Shown piece by piece: positions 13,458 through 22,806 of a stretch of DNA of 64,000 bases (position 1 is its first letter; every line of letters starts with the position of its first letter). The notes under the pieces are model-generated. The model was not told the origin of the DNA, did no database searches, and saw only the letters and a list, made by a program, of their open reading frames with translations. The DNA is from Paulownia fortunei (taxonomy: Eukaryota > Streptophyta > Magnoliopsida > Lamiales > Paulowniaceae): NCBI GenBank assembly GCA_019321725.1, contig CM033116.1, positions 17,117,420 to 17,181,419 of the forward strand, given 5' to 3'. A program made the translations under genes and the position numbers.

Positions 13458-15248
13458 TGAAAATTATGCAAACCGCAAGTGTACGATGTCAAGTTTTAAT
13501 ACAACAGTGAGTTGAGTATTGTGTCCACATGAATTATAATAAAAAATTACATTAAGTATCGTAGTTCAAATAGTCCTACTTTTATCTAGAAAATCGAGTG
13601 ATGATTGGTAACCAAAGTAAAGTAAGATAAAAATACAAAGATAAGAGTGAAATTTTTAGAAATAATATAACAAACACCTTATGAGCATGAAATTTTAGAG
13701 GAATGATTCACCTAATTTTCACCTATGTTCTTCCTTCTAAAATATATCAATTCAAGTTATCAATACATGTAAGTTAAGAATTCCTAAGTTCATCAATTCC
13801 CTTTCTCGAGTGTCGAATTGACTATGAGTTCCAACATGAATTTTAATATTTCTATGAAAATTCAAGAATAAAACTCTACAACAGTTTAATGAATTCTTCT
13901 TTAAAACTTCAAAGGTTTCATAAGCTTCTCAATTGTATGATTCCTAGGTTGTATTATCCCTATGATCATGTACAATCTTTCCTCTCTCGAGTGTCGAATC
14001 TCATATATCAAACAATCTTAATTAGTGGCCAAATAATCAAGATAAAATACTAAATATGATAACACAAACAAGATGAATAACTTGAACTAATATTGTTTGA
14101 AATTCAAAATATAGGATCAAATAAGGTTACATCATCCTCTAGAATGAAAGGTTTAGTTCAACATGGATGAATACAACTTCAACAAATAAATAAAAAAAAA
14201 TATGAAAATTGTTCACCAATTTGTGAAGTGGGAGGAATGATTGAAGTTCTCATTGTCTCCAAGAATAGCTTGCTTCTCTTCAAGAATGGTTGTCTTGATT
14301 CCAGAAAATTAAATAGGTCTTGTCTCCAAGCACGCAATGGCCTTCTTTGGTTCCAAGAACTAATCCCCCTCTTTGGTTGATGTTAATCTTTATTTTTAAA
14401 CTTTTCAAAATGATTCTTTCCCCAATAGTGTTCCAAAATAACCTTGAAATCTTTCCACTTTTCTTGGCTCCTTCATGTTTTTAGGCTAAAAGAACCCACT
14501 AATGTTGTCTTCTAAAATCCTCCAAAAAGAAGTCCTAAAAAATGGATTTAAAAATTGAGTTTTAACTTTTCTGCAAACTAGGGCTGCGACTCTGAATTCA
14601 AGGGTCGTGGCCCCAAACTATCTATCAGAGCACAAAATGAACTGGAGCCATGGCTTTGATTTTTGGCGCTGGGGCTCCAGACATTCTGTCCTCCAGCATC
14701 GCAGCTCCTCTGGCACCTTATGGTCTAATCATTCTTTTTGAAAGTTATTTTTTATCTCTTTCTAATATGAATTAGCTTCTGGTGTCTTCTAAAAAATTGT
14801 ATATATGTGTCTTGGCTTTCCATATCCACTTAAATAAACTTAATATGATATCTGTGGTGAGAGTTATGCCTAAAAAACCATGATATATTATACTAAAAAG
14901 TTTCAATCCGGTGCTAACCATTGAACTCGATTTGTCTCATTGAAATCGAAAGAATTAGATTTTATGGTAAACATAAAAGTTGTAAATATATCTCTTGGAT
15001 TTTTAATGGATTAAGAATCAAGTTAATATAAAATTGGATTTGAGATTTATAATTGAAATACAAAAACTGTCATCAATAACACGACAATTCAGTTTCTTCA
15101 ATATTTCAACCAAGTTTTTGGTTTCTTTCCATTTTCTTCTATTTTTTCCATTTCAAACTAAATGCATAAAAAGTAACATAAACACTTGAAAACAAACTAA
15201 ATGTTAATCAAAATGTATATAAATTATTGGTATAAGACAAACTTATCA
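13458..15248 (-). mobile_element. Solo LTR, 1791 bp
   Basis: The block begins TGAAAATT, ends ACTTATCA, and is flanked on both sides by ATGTG. TG...CA ends with a 5-bp duplication are the standard mark of an LTR left after recombination between the two LTRs of an element. It has no coding content. A second copy of the family starts at 16606 and shares the start (GCAAGTGTAC then AAGTTTTA) and the CTCGAGTG-type words. A third at the right edge of the window has a polypurine tract on the minus strand next to its end, which sets the orientation as minus. Confidence 0.8.
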
Positions 15249-15253
15249 ATGTG

Positions 15254-16070
15254 CAAATTCATGCCATGAGACGGTTGACACTAAGCAAGTTTGTGGAAAT
15301 CCCGACATTGGGTAGGTGACGTGTGGGGTGGTGTGCAGGGTGGTATGCAGACTATGACTACATGGTAGACAAATATGCATACAAGGAGCTGGGCTTTGCA
15401 CGCAAGTGTGAGGAGTGCTTCAACATCGGTGACTATTTTGTGGGATTTCTTGGTAGGATGCCAGAAACTTGGACATGACGTGTGCAGGAACTAGCAAATC
15501 CACATGAACGGGTGGTGTGCATACAAAATGTGCTTAGCCAGGTGGCAGACAATTACTCAAAACTTGGATACATGGATGATGAAGATGTCTTGACAGTTTC
15601 CAAAGCATATCATGACCATGTGAGGCAATTTTGGGTAGTTATTGGCCTAACCAACCACCCGACACATAGCAGGTGGTGACATTAACTAACTGGATTGCAT
15701 TGCTATAAGTTGGCATTTGATTGACTTATTTTTCCTAAGCAGTGGGTGATTTTCCCTTCACGATTTTATGTTGCATATATATCTTTTAGCTATGGACCTG
15801 TATGGTTTTTTACATGATGTGTGCAGCCCATGAACAAGAGTCCTTGTAGGATATTGAGAAAATATACAAGGTTGGGATTATTCCCCGTAATTAATGGGTT
15901 GCATCACTTTTTGTGCATGTGTGTCTGCATGGCATGCATATTTATTGCACTCAGTTCATAATCAAATACGAGTGTGGGCAAGAGAGAGTTAGCTCACTGA
16001 TTAGTGCACAATTAGGCTGCACAGTAGGTTGAAAATCAAGCAAAAAATCCCTAGATTTGGTTATCCCTGT
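15254..16070 (+). repeat. Right part of the Ty3/gypsy LTR
   Basis: This continues the GC-richer LTR after the solo LTR insertion. It contains a 65-codon open frame (15482-15679) without recognisable domains, and I do not call that a gene. It ends just before a decayed primer-binding-like word TGGTCTCAAAGCC near 16077. Confidence 0.45.
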
Positions 16071-16244
16071 GACAAGTGGTCTCAAAGCCCCGTTGTTCTA
16101 ATTTGTGTGATTTGGTGTATAGCTAATCGAAATCTGCTGCAAGATCATGTCCCTGCACTCGAGGCAAAGATGTAGAGAGTTGAGGGCTTACTTCGACAGC
16201 CACCGAAATCTCCAACGGTGACCATTTTCTAGCAAATTCAAGAC

Positions 16245-16605
16245 TTGCAATGTTTGGCTGTATTTTTTTTGAAGTTGGTGGGGGATTTGCTCGATTTCAT
16301 GGAAAGCATGATCGTTTCAATCTTTGAAGATGTGAGTATCATCATAGATGTTGTAAACCTAAAAACTGATGTAGTGAGCACAAAACTTCATGTTCTGAAG
16401 AGGGTTGTTGATGCTGGATCCGCGGAGGACAAGGTGCCCAAACTTAAACCTTTTGGCGGTGCAAGGAATGCTAAAGCATTGGAGAACTTTTTTAGGGACA
16501 TGGAAACTTACTTCCTGGTTGCACATGTCCCAGATGGTGAGAAGGTCTCCATCACCAGCATGTATCTTGTTGGTGATGCAAAGTTATGATGGCATACTTG
16601 TTCGA
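16245..16605 (+). pseudogene. Ty3/gypsy gag, 5' fragment
   Basis: The plus-strand frame at 16245-16586 contains PKLKPFGGARNAKALENFF, then a tryptophan-poor MET-YFLVAHVPDGEK segment and SMYLVGDAKL, which is the start of the retrotransposon gag domain of plant gypsy elements. It stops at the point where a second LTR-family copy begins (16606). The capsid remainder, zinc knuckle and pol were not found downstream, so it is a dead fragment. Confidence 0.7.
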
Positions 16606-17286
16606 TGAAATTCCTACTGCAAGTGTACAATGTTAAGTTTTAGTATAGAGAGATGATAAATGGGTTGTCGTATCCACAAGGATTGATATCAAACAAATAC
16701 TAAATACTGTAATTAGAATAATCCCAACTTTATTCAAGTAACCTAAACAAGAGTTGTATTTAATATAAAGAATCCTACAAATTATGCTAGAAAATTTCAC
16801 TTGGACAATTTATCGAACACTTAATAAGCAAAGAATTCTAAAAGTATGATTTATCTAGTTTTTACCTATGTTCACCAATCCAATTTATCAGTTTCAAGCT
16901 AACAATTTATAAGTCAAGAATCCCTAAAGTAATCAACTCCCTCTCTTGAGTGCCGAGTGATTATGAATTCTAATCTAAAATTTGATATCTCTTTTAAAGC
17001 CCCAAACTAAAATTCTATCAAATCTCAATTGATTTTTCAATAAATCTTCAAAGGGTTTATAAGCATCTTAACTTTATGAATTTCTAAGTTGGATTATCCT
17101 TACAAAATTCCCTCTCTCGAGTGACAAATTTAATACACCAAATATTTAAAACTAATGGCCAATTAATCATGAATTCAATCAAAATAAGATAACACAACTA
17201 AATTGAGGAACTTAAAATAATATGAATTAAAAATCAAAATATAGGATCCAACATATGTTACATCATCCCTTAGAAACTAGAATTTA
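16606..17286 (-). repeat. LTR family copy 2, left part
   Basis: It starts TGAAATTCC and then matches the solo LTR at 13458 in order: GCAAGTGTAC, the AAGTTTTA word, the TCTATGTTC-type region, the CTCTCTTGAGTG word and a GGATCCAACATATGTTACATCATCC region. The match stops at 17286, where a Harbinger element is inserted, and the sequence resumes at 20968. It sits within the gypsy gag. Confidence 0.7.
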
Positions 17287-18087
17287 GAGCGTCCCCAACG
17301 CTACTCCAAAATGCCAATTTGGAGCAGCAAATATGATCTAACGCAAGTGCTATCTGCTGCGCTATTTTAGTGCCTTGAATAGTGTTGTGCTAGAATTAGC
17401 GCAATATTGTTCAGATAGCGCTTTACACAATTTTTTTCTTTCTTTTTATTTAATTAAATTTATAATCTATTAATATAGATATAAAAAAAATAATTTTAGA
17501 TTTAGTGTTATATTCCAATTGTATATGTTGAAAATCAGTTGGTCTTTTTTAATCTTATATGTTACGGTAATTTTCTTAACATAATTTAATTGATTTATTT
17601 ATATTTGTATTGTTTATGTTTAATTTAAAATTTATTTCTATTAATATGTCATATAAAAATAAAAGATTTAAAATAAGATAATTAAATACATTGTAAAGAA
17701 ATATTTTTACTAAAATTTATTTATTTTATTTGTATTATTTTTTAATAAATTTTATATTTCTATATTATGTTAAAAAATGTTTTAAAAATTTACTTTTTAT
17801 CCTAATTGAATATTTTTCAACAAAATTATTTCTTTTTATTTTATATATGTACATAAATATTTTTAATAAAATTTAATTATTTTATCCTTATTGGTATTAT
17901 TAAGATTAAAATATTTATATTGTTAAAATTTATTCCTTATAATAAATCATATAGATTAGCAATAAGAAAAAATTAAATACTTTGTGAGAAATGCGAGAAT
18001 TACATAATATTTATATGAAATCACACTACTTAAATTTTAAATAACATTAATACTAATACAAAATAAAGCAATAACTAAAGTAATTAT

Positions 18088-18945
18088 TTAATAATCTGGT
18101 AGACCTGCTTTGGATCCTCCAATATCTTGAAAATATTGTTCAAATGCATTAGAGGTATTATGAGATCCTAGGTATTGTTGTTGGACTATTTTCTACACAA
18201 TTCTTGCCTGTTTATTTTGAAAGTACTCACTACTTTGGAATCAGTAATAGAGTTCAAATCTTTTAATAAAATTTTGTTTTCCTCTCGCATTTCAGCCAAT
18301 GAGAATTTTTTTAATTTGGATTTGATAATTTTGTTATCGATCTGTGGACCTATATTTTAATAAATTCATAAGTTGTCGAGTTTCATCTTCGATCGTATTT
18401 GCAACTGCTGACATTTGTTCAGTTTTTTTTTCTCTTTAATTTTGATTCTTTCACCTTAGTAAGTCATTGTGATGAAGTGCCACCAACATTATCATCACTT
18501 AAGTTGAGAGAAAATGAAGATAATCTAGGAGATGGCGATGTGGGAGACTCTAGTGGCAGTGTATCTAATTATGACGAATCAAAATTATTGATATGTCTTT
18601 CAGTTGTAAAGGATAGAATATTAACATTTGCTACAAAATTTTCAATATTCTTCAGAAGGGGCCATGCATGATCAAACTTGAACCCTTTCTTGTAGTTCTT
18701 ATCTTGCATCAATAATTTCTTGGTTCGATTTAACTATATAATTCATTAATGGCAATATTAAAACTGAAAGACATATATTACATTTAACATAAATGTGACA
18801 AATACTCGCAATATATTGTTCTAAAGCACCACTTAGATTAAGATTTTCAATTTTTCGGATGCATCCCCTTAATTTGCCAATTGCTAAGAGGATAACATGC
18901 ATACGATACTGTAAAGATCTTTATTTATTCGTGTGTTATGGTGTA
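18088..18945 (-). pseudogene. Harbinger ORF1 (MYB/SANT-like) relic
   Basis: On the minus strand, fragments read RGCIRKIENLNLSGALEQY, then KKGFKFDHAWPLLKNIENF, a Ser-rich linker, and a C-terminus ending GGSKAGLPDY before a stop at 18088-18090. The GFKFDHAWPLLK segment is characteristic of ORF1 proteins of plant Harbinger elements (MYB/SANT and NAM-associated type), which assist the transposase. Several stops and frame changes interrupt it, partly perhaps from an intron near 18700-18780. It is transcribed away from the transposase relic. Confidence 0.6.
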
Positions 18946-19194
18946 CGGTTTAGACATGTTGTATCTTTTCTCAACTCGAGACTAGAATTGATATTTAGAC
19001 TGATTTATACCTATAATTGGATTTTGAGATATATTATTTCTTCTTCACAAGTGTAAGAAGAACTTTTAGAATTGGAAGCGATTGGATTTTTTCACAAATA
19101 GTTTAAATGAAGATAGAGAAAAAACAAGAAAAAATGATAATAATTGGGTTTAAAGAATACTTCAAGAGTGAGTTTTTAAGTCATGGTATAATTT

Positions 19195-19780
19195 ATAAAA
19201 ATCTAATATCTTATGTTCAGACAAAGAAAGTCATGACGTTCAGATAAGAATCCAACGATGGAAATTCAAAAGAATCCAACTGACGGTTAGGATTTAACTA
19301 ATGAAGATTTTTATTATCTTATATTCAGACATGGAAATCGTGTAAGAATGCAACGGATAGTTAGGATGAAGATTTCGATTATCCTATCCTCAGACATAGA
19401 AAATCGTGTAAGAATCTAACAGTGGAGATTCAAAAGAACCCACTGCCAGGATCCAATTAATGAAGATTTTCATTATCCTATCTTCAAACATTGAAAAAAC
19501 GTAACGTTCAGATAAGAATCTGATAGTGGAGATTTAAAAGAGCCTATCGGATGACCAAGATCTACCAATCAAGATATCATTATTTTATCTTTAGATATTA
19601 AAAATTATGACGTTCAGATAAGAATCCAACGGTGGAGATTCAAAAGAATCCATCGGACGACCAGGATCTCACCAATGCAAATTTTTGATATCTCATGAAA
19701 ATCAGATAAGAATCCGATGGTGGAGATTTTAAAAAATCCATTAGATGGTCAATATCTAATCGTTAACTTAGATAATATCT
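19195..19780. repeat. Imperfect tandem repeats, about 100-bp units
   Basis: Five to six diverged units each contain AGATAAGAATCCAACGGTGG-like and AAGAATCCATCGGACGA-like words followed by AATGAAGATTTT and ATTATCCTATCTTCAGACA-like words. Unit length varies from about 75 to 120 bp. The block lies between the divergent ORF1 and transposase relics of the Harbinger element. Confidence 0.75.
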
Positions 19781-19901
19781 CATATCTTATTTGAAAATAT
19801 TACTTTCAACAGGTATAAAAACGTAACTCATTTTCATAAAACTATTTCCTCATCTACAAGAAAACCCATTCAATTTTTTTATCTATAAAAAAAAATTAAA
19901 A

Positions 19902-20745
19902 ATGAATTTCAATATTGTTGGTCCATCTATTGTATCATCCTTTAATTAATCTTCATTATCCGATGATAAAAACGATGAGTTGATGAATGATCTTGAGGAC
20001 ATAAATATAGAAGAAGTAGTGATAGCTCATATTGTGGCAAGAAACAACAACATATATGCTTAATTACTCAACCAAAAGAATGCCCAAATTACTTATAGAT
20101 GCCAATTCTCGGTCATATTGTAATCTATCGTGATCGAGAAATAGCCGATCGTAATTTGTTCAACGACTATTTTGCTGAAAACCTTAGATACGATGAAGCG
20201 ATATTTCGCTGATGATTTTGAATATCTCGAAGTTTATTTCTTCGTATTGCTGATGTTGTGAAAAATCATAACGACTACTTCATACAACGAATGTATGCGA
20301 TTGGTAGACTCAGATTGTCTACTTTTCAAAAAATAACAACTGCATAGTGAATGTTAGCATATACTTTACCAACGGATGCTACTGATGAGTATAACAAAAT
20401 AAAAGAGTCTACTGCAGTTGAATGTATGAAGAGATTTTGTCATTCTGTTGTTGAGGTATTTGTAGAGCGATATCTAAGATAACCTACCGCTAATGACGTT
20501 TTTAGGCTACTGCATATTGGTAAACAATGTGGTTTTTCAGGAATGTTGGGTAGTCTAGATTGTATGTATTGGAGGTAGAAAAACTGTCCAACCACTTGGG
20601 CGGGACAATATGCATGTCAAAGTGGATCTCCAACCATTATTTTCTAAGTTGTAGCCGATTATGATATTTGGATATGATATGCATATTTCGGTATGCTGAG
20701 GTCTAACAATGACATTAATATCTTGGAGGTATCCCATTACTAAAC
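19902..20745 (+). pseudogene. PIF/Harbinger transposase relic
   Basis: The plus strand encodes, through several stops, fragments recognisable as a plant Harbinger (HARBI1/ALP1-like) DDE transposase: LYRDREIADRNLFNDYF, RIADVVKNHNDYFIQR, LPTDATDEYNKIKES, GFSGMLGSLDCMYW (first catalytic Asp region), CPTTWAGQY, and VADYDIWI with a degraded SNNDINILEVS. Multiple TAG and TGA stops break the frame, and the sequence ends after the SNNDIN block, so the last third of the nuclease domain is missing. It cannot encode an active enzyme. Confidence 0.8.
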
Positions 20746-20967
20746 GTAAAATACAAATTGAATATGTAATTGTATTAATATGTTAATAAATATTTGATGA
20801 ATTAAAATAATTATTATAAATGGAATAATAAGAAATATTTAAGAAATATTCCTTTTAGAGTAAAATTTGAAATAGATGGATTGAGATTGTATTTTAATTT
20901 GATACAAAAAGTGCACTATTTTAGTGCAAAAATTGCATTAAAATAGAATAATGGTTAAAAATTATCC

Positions 20968-21235
20968 TTAGTTCATAGCTAGAACCCCAAACTTATATAG
21001 ACAACTTCTTATTCATGATTGAAGAAATAAAAGAAAGAGAGAAAAAAAATCAAGAATCAAAAGTATGAAATCTTCTCTATGTCGTTTTTTATTCCTCCAA
21101 TTGTGTTTTGAAGTCTTTCTCTTATTCTCTAGCTTTCTTCTTGTGTCTTTCAAGTTGCCCAATTCTTTTGGAGGAGTCCCAAGCCTTTTATTCTATTTAT
21201 ACTATTTCCCAAAATCATGCACTTGGTATGGTAAG
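20968..21235 (-). repeat. LTR family copy 2, right part
   Basis: The host LTR resumes after the Harbinger element. On the minus strand it contains a TATAAATA word near 21200, consistent with an LTR promoter in the same orientation as the family. The right boundary could not be set. Confidence 0.45.
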
Positions 21236-21517
21236 TAGCAAAAAACAAATAAAAAAAATAAATATATAGATATATATAGTTTTAATAATAAAATATAAAA
21301 AATGACTATACTTCAAATGTCAAAATGTTATTACCCTTGCCTAAAAAAAATAAACTCTATCAAAGAGTAAATTTCATAAAGTTTACAGAATTGTCAAGAC
21401 TTAAAGCATAAAGCTTAAAAAGGGTTGTTTCTAACTTATAGCTTAATTTTAGCATTAAGCAAACTTAGCAAACATACACAATCAGCTTAATTTAAGTTAG
21501 AAGCAGAAAAGTCCTAA

Positions 21518-22321
21518 GCATCTCCAATGCAACACCAAATTCCACACAAAACATCAAATTTGATGTAATTTTATCTCATTGGAGCACCAAATATTACACC
21601 AAATTTGGTGTAATATTTATATTCCCAATTTGCTTTTAAAATTATTTTACTCGAAATTTTAATTCTATTTGTATCATATATTATATATTAAATTAATTTA
21701 TAATTTAATTTAATTTATAAAATTTTAGTTTTGTTATTATTTTACAATACCAATTGTAATAATTAAAAAATAATTAACATTTGCTAAATTATAATAATTA
21801 TCAATAATAAATAAATACATTAAAATAACATTACTTGCTTCAAATTCAAAAATAAAAATAAAATATAAATATTGAAAACTAAAATTTAAAAAATAAAATA
21901 TTTCATAAAACTAAAGATAATAATTTAATAGTCTGGTAATTTATTTATTTTATTGTGATATTAATTGTAATGTAATATTTTTTTATTGTAATATTAATTA
22001 TAATATAGTATTTTTCTTTTTGCAATATAATATTTTTCTTTGTTGTGATATTAATTTTTGTAATATAATTAATAATTGTAATATGAATTATATGCAATTT
22101 TCTATTTAATAGAATTAATAGTAATAAAATATAAGTAATTAAATAATTTTATAAATAAATAAATAGGTGATAAATAAAAGATAAAAAAAATAAAAATAAA
22201 ATATTTATTTGATGAAAAATTTTGTATAGTAAATTGATGATAATTTAGGTCAAATTATATGTCAATATTAAATTTGATATAAAATTTATATCAAATTTGA
22301 TTAAGTGGGTTGGAGAATGCG
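21518..22321. mobile_element. Harbinger-type MITE, 804 bp
   Basis: Terminal inverted repeats GCATCTCCAA (left) and TTGGAGAATGCG (right) are flanked by TAA at 21515-21517 and 22322-22324. An internal stretch near 21912 (ACTAAAGATAATAATTTAAT then AGTCTGGTA) resembles the ORF1 3' end of the Harbinger element at 18088, so it looks like an internally deleted relative of that element. A perfect 30-bp palindrome lies at 21589-21618. It has no coding capacity. The element ends about 130 bp before the first upstream ATG of the PPR gene. Confidence 0.75.
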
Positions 22322-22381
22322 TAAGAGAATGGAACTCAAGGTAAAACCTCCCTCCCTTTTCGTCATTCGAAACTCTATTAC

Positions 22382-22387
22382 TATAAA
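22382..22387 (+). promoter_or_regulatory. Candidate TATA box of the PPR gene
   Basis: TATAAA, 94 bp before the PPR start codon and just downstream of the MITE. Spacing is plausible but there is no further support. Confidence 0.35.
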
Positions 22388-22449
22388 CTATGAACTTCAT
22401 CTTACTCGAATACTCATCAAACGCTTCGATTCTTAACGTTGGAGACTAA

Positions 22450-22806
22450 ATGAGCAGCATAGTAGTAAAACTGGATAAACATGCCTTTCCTCAGCCCGAA
22501 ATCGCTAGCCTCGCTAGTGGAGTCCGCCGTGTCTACTCAGTCCTCTCTTCTGGGCCGGGCCGCCCATGCCCAGGTCATCAAAACTCTGGGCCTAGCCCTG
22601 GACGCCTTCCTCTCGAATCATCTCATCAATATGTACTCCAAGCTCGACCGGCCCGACTCGGCCCGAGTCCTCCTCTCCCTCACCCCGCCTCATGTTCGCT
22701 CCGTCGTTACCTGGACTTCCTTGATATCCGGAAATGTCCAGAACGGTCATATTACTTCCGCCCTCTCCTGTTTTTCTACCATGCGCCGAGAGTGCGTTCA
22801 GCCTAA
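22450..22806 (+). other. Upstream overlapping reading frame (118 codons)
   Basis: An ATG 31 bp before the PPR start opens a different frame that overlaps the PPR coding sequence for over 320 bp. It shows no known domain and its open length is helped by the GC-rich 5' end of the PPR gene. If the transcript starts upstream of it, ribosomes would have to scan past it to reach the main start. I do not call it a gene. Confidence 0.4.

Larger units (their letters stand above)
17287..20967. mobile_element. PIF/Harbinger DNA transposon, decayed
   Basis: The left end is GAGCGTCCCCAACGC, typical of this superfamily. TTA flanks both sides (17284-17286 and 20968-20970), matching the 3-bp TTA/TAA target preference. 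Removing the block restores the LTR sequence around it, as judged from the uninterrupted solo LTR copy. Inside are an ORF1-type relic on the minus strand, a tandem repeat block, and a transposase relic on the plus strand. The right terminal repeat does not clearly mirror the left, so that end is mutated or trimmed. Confidence 0.75.

Noticed and set aside
15482..15679. 65-codon frame with an acidic and aromatic composition
   Set aside because: It lies within the inferred gypsy LTR and has no domain; in-frame stops bound it closely.
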